Positions 54,743 through 64,000 of a stretch of DNA of 64,000 bases are shown piece after piece. The stretch's first letter is position 1; the number at the start of each line of letters is the position of its first letter. The DNA is from Ryuthela nishihirai (taxonomy: Eukaryota > Arthropoda > Arachnida > Araneae > Heptathelidae), in NCBI GenBank assembly GCA_038380435.1, contig JAWZYU010000028.1:23978201-24042200 (forward strand). Reading direction: 5' to 3'. The notes under the pieces were generated by a model that saw only the letters and a program-made list of their open reading frames with translations, searched no databases and was not told the origin of the DNA. The position numbers were made by a program, and so were the translations under genes.

Positions 54743-56189
54743 TGTAGTGAATGCTCAGTTATAGGTGTATTTTGTATAATTTGCAAAGTATCATAGAATC
54801 AATCAATGCTATACGGTTAAGGTGAAAAATAGGTTTAAAAAAGTTATAAACTGCTCTATATATTATAGCAAATCAACCCAGCTCAAAATAGTGAAAGTAA
54901 TGTAAAAAAATCATAAGTTTCCCTTAAATAAAGTGTTTTTCTCAAATTATTAATAATCTCAAACCATATAATTTAAATACCCCTAATAATATTACCAACA
55001 CTATAAAATTATTAATGATAAATGATAGGGATAGAATACATCTCTCTGGTGGAATAACATATACCCAATAACATATAAAGAAATAAAAAATCAATATATT
55101 GGCAGAACATATAGAACCATAGAAGAAAGAATAGCAGAACACAAATATGATATTCAACATAAAGAAGTCATAATGCACTATCACTAGCTACAATATAAAT
55201 TACCTATCAATTGAACTTCATGGAAAATCTAATAATACACTTGCATAGAGAAGTGTTATGTAACACTGACACAACCTCCCTGCCAGCAGCATGGAACATT
55301 CTTATGCATAATTACCAGCTAGAGCACATAATTCACTGCTAGAAGAATTGCCTTATATAAACCCAACACACCAGACAGTTTGTTGCTTGATGACGACATA
55401 GACTGAATGATATTCAAACACATTGCGACAAAGGTTTTTAACTGCTAATATATTTTTACTTAGAAGTTTAAATATATTCAGTTGGAAATACTGTATTTTT
55501 AAAACTTTCAAATGCCTTTAAACAAGTTATATCCAGCTCTAATCCTGGAACTAGTGATACTAGTATAAAATTATGCATGCCGAGGTTCTGCATAATTCAA
55601 CAGGATTATATTACCTTTAAAGGTGGTAACAACGAAAACATCAGAGGTGATGTCAAATTTAACACCTAATGGTGAGCATCTAAATCAAATGAACCTAGTG
55701 CTTATCTACAGTGGGATAGCCATTATCTGCCAAGGATACTGCGAACAATTAGGACTGTGTTTCTCCATGAAGTATAAAATCTACTGTGTTGAGTGTACCA
55801 GCCAACTTTACAGAAGTGCAACATCCTCTTCAAAGAACATACAACTGAACAAGCATAGCATGCTTTAAGCACATATGTGAGTATAATTAAGAACTTTTAA
55901 TACTCTAACTAGTATAAATAGGCCAGCATTTAGAACTTCTCTTGGAGAAGTACTATTATACTTTAGGAGTGTAAGCTAATACTATTACACATTGCATATC
56001 GCAAAGATGTATACTAGAATATGCTAAAGAGCAAAATGGGCATTTGAAAAGCCATTTTAACAATGTAGTTTGTGATTAAATAATTTTTAATGGCTGATGT
56101 AAGTTAAAAACTTCCTCCCAACAAATTAAATAATAAACTCCCTGTGTAAAATTAATATTTTATTTCCTTTTTTCATATATAATTAAACC

Positions 56190-56447
56190 TTAGTGTTCAT
56201 TTCTGTAGATCTACTTTATTTCCCTAAATTATTGATTTTTCCTATCAGCTGATCTATCAATCTTTCTGAATTATGCTACATCAGGTGGCTGGCTTAAAAA
56301 TTATTGCAGATATTTTATTTAACATCCCATTAGGTTATTTGTATTATTTTTTCTTGACTTTTTAGTAAAAAAAACTTTGAGCTTGTAGCATTTTCTGAAA
56401 ATGAAAGATCTTGGATAATGGATGCAAAATGGACTTCCTTGGCCAGA
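56190..56447 (+). repeat. Direct repeat flanking Penelope-like element 1 (right copy)
   Basis: Same orientation as 52080-52337; shares TTTCTGTAGAT, TATCAGCTGATC, ATTATTGCAGATATT and CATTAGGTTAT. Confidence 0.75.
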
Positions 56448-57533
56448 AATCAGCCTTCATGTGGGAGGGCAATTTTGGGAAGGGTTTTTACTGTCACTCC
56501 CCTCCCACTAAACTGTAAGTCTTAAATTTACATTGAATGATTTTTAACTCCCCCCACCCCAGTATCTTGGCTGTGCCATTCTGATGATATAATGCTTTTC
56601 TTTCGTTTTGGTTTGGTGCACAAATCTTTTTGCACTTAACCAAGATTGCCAAACTTCAACATCCAAAGAAAAAAAAAAAATCATGATGTTTAGTAAAAAA
56701 AATAGCCAAGAAAGTTTTTTCCCCATTTCATAACCAGTTCAGAAAATCCTGTGAATGTGAGAAGTCCAAAGCAATTTGTATAACACTGGCCATGTTTAAA
56801 ATATAAGATACTGAAAGGAATCATTAAAATAATAAAAATCATGTTTCAGATTAAATATTATACAGGAGGGAATTTTCTTTTGATTAATATATAATTTAAT
56901 TATTTTAATTCATTGGGTTTTCCAGAATCAAGCCTTAATTGTGTATAGTCCAATCTATTTTTTTTCACCATATCACATTGTAAAAGGCTTATTAAAATCG
57001 ATATGCTTGTAAATTTGTTAACATTACTTATTTGCATTAAATTCATAATTAAATTCTGTTTAATTTGGTATATAACATGACCTATTTCTGCTGATTGGTT
57101 ATTTTTAAAAAAATTATAAAGTTGACTTGTTTTTCTGACTCAGAACAATTAATTAAAAGCCTGGAATTTTCCCAAAGTATTGTACCAAGAAAAAAATTGC
57201 AAAATGGGAGTAATTTTCTTGCTTCAAGTAAATAATAATTTTTTTTTTGTTATTCAGAAATAAATTGCCTTTCTATTCCGTGCATTATAATCATTTATGT
57301 GTATTAGTTTTTGTAAATAAATTTTTATTTGTGTTGCCAGATGCATTTTTTTTTGTTGTATGACATGTAAAAACCTGTTAAAATAAAACCCTGTTAAAAT
57401 AAAACTAGTCTTTTATGTTAAATATTATATTTTCAGAAAATCCAGAATTAAATGCTGATTAATTTGGCATATAGCATGCTATAATTCCTTTCATTAGTTA
57501 TTTGGCAAAAAAGGTCTAAAGTTAAAATTTTTG
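56448..57533. other. Unassigned intron sequence
   Basis: AT-rich. Segments around 57045-57140 and 57440-57525 look loosely alike (TTAATTTGGYATATA-CATG), perhaps an old duplication. No gene. Confidence 0.4.
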
Positions 57534-57540
57534 TTTTGCT

Positions 57541-60082
57541 GATCATCATCATCATCCTCAAGCAACCATGGGCTACGGAGGTCCAACCAGACCGTGCAAT
57601 TTAGTTCTCCAAGCAAGTCTATACTGAGCTACATCTACTGCATCTGGCCACTACACACCAATTCTAACAAGGTCCTGTTTGACATTGTCTGCCCACCGCA
57701 TCCTAGGTCTCCCCTTCTTTCTGAGGCCTTTAGGCACACTGTTCATAACCCTATTCGCCAATCTATAATTATTCATATGGGCAACATGGCCAAACCAACG
57801 GAGTCTCTCTCTGCACAATATGCTGCTTAAAGGAGGTTGCAAACTCCTTTGCCTAACCTCATCATTAGTTACAAAGTTGAACCACCTAATGCCCAAGATA
57901 CTGCATAAGCATCTGGAATCAAAAGCATCTAGTTTCCTGTTATCTTGTTTACAAAGTGTCCAAGTTTCACTACCATAACTAACCCTAGAAAGAACCAAAC
58001 TATTATACAGTCTAATTTTAGTCTTTAGGTGTATACGCCTATTTCTCCACACTCTCCATAGATTCTTAAAAGTCCCGGCAGCAATCCCTATTCATCTGTT
58101 AATCTCGTGCCACACATCACCATTATCTGTTACATAGCTCCCAAGATAATTAAACTGTGACACATGCTCAAGACTGCAACCATTCAGATTAACTGAATCA
58201 CAGCCTGCCTGACCAATTTTCATCACTTTAGTTTTCTCTCTGTTTATAACCAAACCTACTCTACTACCAGTCTCATCAACAGCCCGAATGAAAGAGTTCA
58301 TCTCATCAACATCATTTGCCAAAAGGGCTAAATCATCAGCATAATCTAAATCAGAAATTTTCGTATCTCCAGCCCATTTAAGGCCAAAATCTTTCCCTTG
58401 AGGTGAATTTCGCATAACATAATCAATAACCAAACTAAAGAGAAAAGGAGACAAAATGCACCCTTGTCGGACACCAGAAGTAATGCTAAACCAATTGCTA
58501 CAAGCCTTACCAACTCTCACACATGACTCAGTGTTATTATAGAGAGCTTTCATTATGTTAACTAACTTGTCTGGTATACCATATGATTTCACAATCAACC
58601 ACAAATTATGACGATCAACAGAGTCGAAAGCCTTTTTGAAATCAACAAAGCTAGCAACCAAAGGTTTCTGAAACTCTAAACATTTCTCAAGAATCTGCCT
58701 AAGTGAAAATATCTGATCCACACATCCCCTACCACTTCTGAATCCACATTGCTCATCACGCAATTGACTGTCAACCAGATTCTTAATTCTATTAAGCACA
58801 ATCATGGAAAGAACTTTACCTGGAACGGAGAGTAGGCTGATACCCCTATAGTTATCACAAGAACTGCGATCACCTTTTTTGAAAATAGGGATAATAATAG
58901 CTCTGGTAAAATCTTTAGGAATCATGCCTTTATCATAAAATTTATTCAAAATTTCAGTCATCCAAATGGTAACTGAAACATTCCCAGCTCTAAGCATTTC
59001 CGTAGTAATTTCATCCACCCCTGGGGATTTATTAAGTTTAAGTTTAGAAATAGCCAAACTAACTTCAGATTGTGTTATAGGGCCAACAATGCATCTATCA
59101 TCATTGCAAAGAATGGGAGTAGAACTAACCACATTGTTTAGAACATCACTGAAATGCTCAGCCCACCTAGCCATGACAGAATCCTCACCTTCTATAACCT
59201 TGCCTTGTTTATCCTTCAATCCCTGTATACCTGTTCGTTTTCTACCACACAAAACATTAACTGTCTGGTACAGCTCTCTGCTGTTGTGCTGTCTAACTGC
59301 TTCCTCAGCTTTGTCAGCAAGGCCATCAAAGCCAAAGATTATTCTCAATAGCTAACTGACCCTTTACACGTTTATTAAGTTCTTTGTAATGCTTTCTATT
59401 AGGACTAGTAGGGTACTGATTAAGGACATTCCTGCAGTTCCTTCTTTCTGAAATAAGCTCAAGTGCCTTATCACTCAGATAATTCTGTCTCTTCTGCTCC
59501 TTTTTTCCTAAAAGAGTACTATTAGTGTCCAAAAAAATCCTGTTTAAAATGATCCCATTCTTCCTCAACTTCAGTAGTAAGCAAACCATGACTCTCATAA
59601 TGACTAAGTAACCTATCATTGTAAGCTTTGGCTATAACTGGATCTTTCAGAGCTTCGGTATTAAAAGTAAAATTTTTAACCCTAGCACAACACTTTTTAA
59701 GTTTAAGTTGCAACACACTTTTAACAAGGTAATGGTCAGATCCAATTTCAGCTCCCTATATGCCCTGGTATTCCTAACAGAACTAGCCCATTTGCTGTTA
59801 ATTAATATGTAATCAATCATATTCTTATGCAGCCCATCAGGTGAAACCCATGTGTATTTATGTATGTCGCGGTGTTTGTAATAAGTGTTAGTTATTCTGA
59901 ATCCATTGAGTTTACTTACCTGTAGGAGACGTTGCCCATTGCCATTGCAGCTACCAATAAGGCCTATTACTCCTCCCCAAAGGTCAGCGTCAGTACCAAC
60001 TTTGGCATTGAAGTCACCAAGAACAAGGGTAATATCTCTTTTCTTGACAGAATTCAAAATATCCTGAAGGTGTTCATAAAAC
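57541..60082 (-). mobile_element. RTE LINE copy E, minus strand, 5' part inverted
   Basis: The 3' tail lies at 57541-57560 (ATCATCATCATCCTCAAGC), then the C-terminal, RT and part of the endonuclease to 60082. The next element segment upstream appears inverted: 60083-60106 plus 63768-63803, now separated by copy F. The outer target duplication is TTTTGCTGATCA at 57534-57545 and 63802-63813. Truncation plus inversion of the 5' segment is the signature of twin priming, a known variant of LINE integration. Confidence 0.92.
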
Positions 60083-60084
60083 AA
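57651..60084 (-). pseudogene. RTE endonuclease-reverse transcriptase, copy E
   Basis: Main open stretch 59348-58092 (about 418 codons) has SFVDFKKAFDSVDR with the first RT Asp, GVRQGCILSPFLFS and LDYADDLALLA with the YADD box. A stop follows at about 58090 (NR then TGA). The C-terminal frame 58052-57651 has RLRWFGHVAHMN and ends at a second premature stop (CAG to TAG relative to copy F). Upstream, 60084-59647 keeps the endonuclease LGDFNAKVG motif but frameshifts follow. It is inactive but close in sequence to copy F. Confidence 0.9.
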
Positions 60085-60106
60085 TGTTATCTGCTGTTAT
60101 GCCCCC
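60083..60106 (+). repeat. Left half of copy E's inverted 5' segment
   Basis: ATGTTATCTGCTGTTATGC matches the RTE segment at 61143-61168 in plus orientation, although the adjoining copy E runs minus. Its continuation is at 63768-63803, beyond copy F. Confidence 0.85.
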
Positions 60107-60472
60107 GGCCTGTAAATGGTAGCTAGGCGTAAACTGGAAGGAGAGCTGTGTACCAATCCCTAGTGATGATGCACAGAACCGGCTAGGTCTAGCACCTAAT
60201 GTCCGACCCCGCCTTCTCGTGGTGCAGGCCGTTAGTACCTTTCAAAAGAGATATTCTCTTTTGGAAGGGAACGGAAGGGGAGGGCTGCCAGTTCAGTATG
60301 GCCTGTTGATCTGGTCATCTACGGCCACTTTTTTCTTTTTTTTTCAACCCTGCTGAGGAGTGGTCAACTTCACAGGGTCCTGGTGCTGACCATTTATACC
60401 TACTTGACTGGACTTGTTTATGGATTTGAGCTTGATTATTGATCCTGGACTTGCTGCACTGGTGGGCCTCTG

Positions 60473-60781
60473 TTGAGGGAGAGTCTGCCGCTGTGTTTTC
60501 TGTTTGCTTCTGGGTTGCCAGCTCTAAGTGAACAGAGGCATGGGATATATCAGCTGGTGGATAATCCTAATCAGAGGCCATCGCAGGTACCTGAACCTTA
60601 CTTACCTAGTTGGGCATCGTCAAGCCTAAGCTGGAGTAATGCGTCTCAGGCAGGCCATACGGCTCTTGAAAAAGTCCACTTGAAAAGGTGGTGCCTGAAG
60701 TTCCTACCAGCATCGGTGATTTCAGCCTTTAGCAGAGGAGGAACGGGTCTGCCCCATGCCTGCGATCAGGGGGCTGTTTGA
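60473..60781 (+). CDS. Possible short upstream ORF of RTE copy F
   Basis: 102 codons beginning MRESLPLCFLFASG and ending CDQGAV, overlapping the start of the main frame by 26 bases. It has no motif I recognise and could be chance. Some RTE elements have a short first ORF overlapping the second, which is why it is listed. No second copy in this window covers this region for comparison. Confidence 0.3.
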   Translation: MRESLPLCFLFASGLPALSEQRHGIYQLVDNPNQRPSQVPEPYLPSWASSSLSWSNASQAGHTALEKVHLKRWCLKFLPASVISAFSRGGTGLPHACDQGAV

Positions 60782-63722
60782 TATTGTTGGCCCTACCAAT
60801 CTCAATAAACCTAATTTCTTTAAAAATCCTACTAATCATTTTCTCTCTGCAGGAACGTGGAACGTGAGGACATTACATAGAGATTATTCTCTTGATGTCC
60901 TCATGCAGGAATTCCAGCGCTATAACCTAGATATTCTAGGCTTGCAAGAGACCAGATGGACAGGTAAAGGTGAGATACTTAAAAATAACTTTAAATTTCT
61001 CTTTACAGGGAGGGAGGATGGAAAGCATCACCAAGGCGTGGGTCTGCTGCTCAGCAGACATGCTAGTGATGCTCTTCTAGGATATGAGTGCATTAATGAA
61101 AGGTTTCTTACAGCAAAATTTCAGACAAGCATTAAAAACTTGAATGTTATCTGCTGTTATGCCCCCACTGGGGATGCTGATGAGGATGAGAAGGATAGGT
61201 TTTACGGACAACTTCAGGATATTTTGAATTCCGTCAAGAAAGATATTACCCTTGTTCTTGGTGACTTCAATGCCAAAGTTGGTACTGACTCTGATCTTTG
61301 GGGAGGGGTGATAGGCCCTTTTGGTATTGGTAGCTGCAATGGCAATGGGCAACGTCTCCTACAGGTAAGTAAACTCAATGGTTTCAGAATAACTAACACA
61401 TATTACAAACACCGCGACATACATAAATACACATGGGTTTCACCTGATGGGCTGCATAGAAATATGATTGATTATATATTAATTAACAGCAAATGGGCTA
61501 GTTCTGTTAGAAATACCAGGGCATATAGGGGAGCTGAAATTGGATCTGACCATTACCTTGTTAAAAGTGTCTTGCAACTTAAACTTAAAAAGTGTTGTGC
61601 TATAGTTAAAAAATTTACCTTTAATACTGAAGCTCTGAATGACCCAGTTATAGCTAAAGCTTACCATGATAGGTTACTTAGTCATTATGACGATCATGGT
61701 TTGCTTAATACTGAAGTTGAGGAAGAATGGGGCCATTTTAAACAGGCTTTTTTGGAAACTAACAGTACTCTTTTAGGAAAAAAGGAGCAGAGGAGGCAGA
61801 ATTATTTAAGTGATAAGGCAATTGAGCTTATTTCAGAAAGAAGGAACTGCAGGAATGTCCTTAATCAGTACCCTACTAGTCCTAATAGAAAAGATTACAG
61901 AGAGCTTAATAAACATGTAAAGGATCAGTTAGCTACTGATAAAAATCTTTGGCTTGATAGCTTGGCTGACAAAGCTGAGGAAGCAGTTAGGCAGCACAAC
62001 AGCAGAGAGCTGTACCAGATAGTTAATGTTTTATGTGGTAGATAACGAACAGGCATACAGGGATTGAAGGATAAACAAGGTAAGGTTATAGAAGGTGAGG
62101 ATTCTGTCATGGCTAGGTGGGCTGAGCATTTCAGTGATGTTCTAAACAATGTGGTTAGTTCTACTCCCATTGTTTGTAATGATGATAGATGTATCGGCAG
62201 CTTTAATGTTGGCCCTATAACACAATCTGAAGTTAGTTTGGCTATCTCTAAACTGAAACTTCATAAATCCCCAGGGGTAGATGAAATTACTACAGAAATG
62301 CTCAGAGCTGGGAATGTTTTGGTTATCACTTGGATGACTGAAATTTTGAATAACTTTTATGATAAAGTCATGGTTCCTAAAGATTTTACCAGAGCTATTA
62401 TTATCCCTATTTTCAAAAAAGGTGATTGCAGTTCTTGTGATAACTATAGGGGTATCAGCCTACTCTCTGTTCCAGGTAAAGTTCTTTCCATGATTGTGCT
62501 TAATAGAATTAAGAATCTGGTTGACAGGCAATTGCGTGATGAGCAATGTGGATTCAGAAGTGGTAGGGGATGTGTGGATCAGATATTTTCACTTAGGCAG
62601 ATTCTTGAGAAATGTTTAGAGTTTCAGAAACCTTTGGTTGCTAGCTTTGTTGATTTCAAAAAGGCTTTCGACTCTGTTGATCGTCATAATTTGTGGTTGA
62701 TTGTGAAATCATATGGTATACCAGACAAGTTAGTTAACATAATGAAAGCTCTCTATAATAACACTGAGTCATGTGTGAGAGTTGGTAAGTCTTGTAACAA
62801 TTGGTTTAGCATTACGTCTGGTGTTCGACAAGGGTGCATTTTGTCTCCTTTTCTCTTTAGTTTGGTTGTTGATTATGTTATGCGAAATTCACTTCGAGGG
62901 AAAGATTTTGGCCTTAAATGGGCTGGAGATACGAAAATTTCTGATTTAGATTATGCTGATGATTTAGCCCTTTTGGCAAATGATGTTGATGAGATGAACT
63001 CTTTCATTCGGGCTGTTGATGAGACTGGTAATAGAGTAGGTTTGGTTATAAACAGAGAGAAAACTAAAGTGATGAAAATTGGTCAGGCAGGCTGTGATTC
63101 AGTTAATCTGAATGGTTGCAGTCTTGAGCATGTGTCACAGTTTAATTATCTAGGGAGCTATGTAACTGATACTGGTGATGTGCGGCATGAGATTAACAGA
63201 CGAATAGGTATTGCTGCCGGAACTTTTAAGAATCTATGGAGATTGTGGAGAAATAGGTGTATACACCTAAAGACTAAAATTAGACTGTATAATAGTTTGG
63301 TTCTTTCTAGGATTAGTTATGGTAGTGAAACTTGGACGCTGTGTAAACAAGATAACAGGAAACTAGATGCTTTTGATTCTAGATGCTTACGCAGTATCTT
63401 GGGTATTAGGTGGTTTAACTTTGTAACTAATGATGAGGTTAGGGAAAGGAGTCTGCAACCTCCTTTAAGCAGCATATTGTGCAGAGAGAGACTCCGCTGG
63501 TTTGGCCATGTTGCCCGTATGGATAATTATAGATTGGCGAATAGGGTATTGAACAGTGTGCCTAGAGGCCTCAGAAGGAGGGGGAGGCCTAGGATGCAGT
63601 GGGCAGACAATGTCAAACAGGACCTTGTTAGAATTGGTGTGCAGTGGCCGGATGCAGCAGATGTAGCTCAGGACAGATATGCTTGGGGAATTAAACTGCG
63701 TGGTCTGGTTGGACCTCCGTAG
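60756..63722 (+). pseudogene. RTE endonuclease-reverse transcriptase, one nonsense codon
   Basis: A single frame of 988 codons broken only by TAA at 62043-62045; copy E has AAA (Lys) there. Endonuclease, residues about 30-265: TWNVRTL, LQETRW, CYAPTG, LGDFNAKVG and IGSDHYL, all catalytic positions present. RT, about 515-790: NYRGISLLSVPGK, FVDFKKAFDSVDR, GVRQGCILSPFLF, and LDYADDLALLA with YADD near residue 732. The C-terminus has YGSETWTLC and RLRWFGHVARMD, then RGRPRMQW, ending LVGPP. The first methionine of the frame (60756) is used as start; the true start is uncertain. It acts in target-primed reverse transcription. The stop falls between the two domains. Confidence 0.93.
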
Positions 63723-63767
63723 CCCATGGCTGCTTGAGGATGATGATGATGATGATGATATGCCCCC

Positions 63768-63803
63768 ACTGAGGATGCTGATGAGGATGAGAAGGATAGG
63801 TTT
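63768..63803 (+). repeat. Right half of copy E's inverted 5' segment
   Basis: ACTGAGGATGCTGATGAGGA and the following GATAGGTTTT match RTE positions 61169-61203 and continue exactly from 60106. Flanking genomic DNA resumes with the outer duplication at 63802-63813. Confidence 0.88.
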
Positions 63804-63813
63804 TTGCTGATCA

Positions 63814-63979
63814 GAGTGAAAAAATAGCTGGAACTTTGGATGTAAATCAGTTTTTCAGACTAGACCTCGGAAGGGTTAAATGATGTGATATGAAAGGTGC
63901 ACATATTATATTAATAGCTTTTTATTTAACTCATAATGTATCCAAGCTGGGTATACTATTTTCACTTTTCCAATTCTAG
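63814..63979. other. Intron sequence right of the nested LINEs
   Basis: AT-rich; ends in a pyrimidine-rich tract TTTTCACTTTTCCAATTCTAG. Confidence 0.5.
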
Positions 63980-64000
63980 AGGTCAACAAGGTAGTTCAAG
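63980..64000 (+). CDS. SPTLC2: Possible start of the next SPTLC2 exon, cut by the window
   Basis: A good acceptor (polypyrimidine tract then CTAG) precedes 63980. Joined to the single base left by the exon ending at 45469, the sequence reads KVNKVVQ after KHN. Related enzymes have HN followed by a residue, then a hydrophobic M or V and, three positions on, L. The phase fits and there is no stop, but only seven residues are visible and the similarity is slight. Confidence 0.35.

Larger units (their letters stand above)
52370..56085 (-). mobile_element. Penelope-like element 1 with long inverted arms
   Basis: The left arm 52370 to about 54085 (including a later SINE-A at 53498-53883) and the right arm about 54838-56085 are inverted copies over about 1.25 kb. 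Examples are the GGAAATATAATCCTGTTGAA block and the TAGTGTTGGTAATATTA block. Both arms carry GIY-YIG nuclease sequence. The unique centre (about 54085-54838) holds reverse transcriptase sequence on the minus strand, upstream of the left-arm nuclease in the order expected for one Penelope polyprotein. Paired partial copies acting as terminal repeats are a known habit of this retroelement class. Confidence 0.8.
60107..63758 (+). mobile_element. RTE LINE copy F, full length (about 3.65 kb)
   Basis: It starts GGCCTGTAAATGGTAGC and ends with the short 3' UTR CATGGCTGCTTGAGG and a (GAT)n tail. The duplication TATGCCCCC lies at 60098-60106 and 63759-63767. It has a 5' UTR of about 650 bp, a small upstream frame, one long endonuclease-RT frame, and about 16 bp between the stop and the triplet tail. 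Length, single apurinic-type endonuclease plus RT, absence of RNase H and tiny 3' UTR all fit the RTE clade. It is the probable source type for the other five copies here, though not necessarily the source itself. Confidence 0.95.

Noticed and set aside
45470..63979. A further SPTLC2 exon between 45469 and the right edge
   Set aside because: I looked for sequence following KHN with the correct phase and an acceptor and found no convincing candidate before 63980.

Overview
The window is AT-rich nuclear DNA from an invertebrate animal. It contains part of one host gene, on the + strand, with four well-supported exons separated by introns of about 5.0, 13.5 and 16.6 kb. The gene is the long-chain-base subunit 2 of serine palmitoyltransferase (SPTLC2, called lace in Drosophila): exons at 9648-9821, 14830-14984, 28528-28673 and 45251-45469. 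Splice phases agree across all three junctions (0, 2, 1), and a fifth exon may begin at 63980, 21 bases before the right edge. The N-terminal exon(s) were not recognised and may lie left of base 1. The species cannot be named from sequence alone. The mix of RTE and RNase H LINEs, Penelope-like elements, tRNA-headed SINEs and Tc3/mariner transposons, with long introns, would fit a chelicerate or a mollusc.

Nearly everything else is transposable-element debris inside the introns. The main classes are: (1) an RTE-clade LINE family with six copies (1-2230, 5310-5905, 34523-35215, 45563-45920, 57541-60082, 60107-63758); (2) 3' ends of a second LINE type with RNase H (23300-23798, 24130-24740, 48150-49560); (3) two Penelope-like elements with GIY-YIG nuclease remnants, each lying between long inverted repeats (19250-21288 and 52370-56085); (4) three tRNA-headed short-repeat families, here called SINE-A (about 390 bp), SINE-B (about 190 bp) and SINE-C (tandem or inverted units); (5) DNA transposons: a Tc1-like element (32244-33477) with an 81-bp deletion derivative (37968-38048), a mariner/Tc3-like element with 63-bp inverted ends (21763-23233), a hAT transposase relic (7595-8775), two small hAT MITEs, pogo-like and piggyBac-like non-autonomous elements, and several long-inverted-repeat elements; (6) two copies of a probable solo LTR, each inside a SINE-A copy.

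The right end is the most informative part. A minus-strand RTE copy with a 5' inversion (the twin-priming signature) is bounded by a 12-bp target duplication. It was later split by a full-length plus-strand RTE copy bounded by its own 8- to 9-bp target duplication. The younger copy has all catalytic motifs and appears to be broken by a single nonsense codon.

No cellular RNA gene, CRISPR array or bacterial operon was seen. I found no convincing new biological system. The points worth checking are nested insertion histories, the Penelope inverted-repeat architecture and the possible edge exon.
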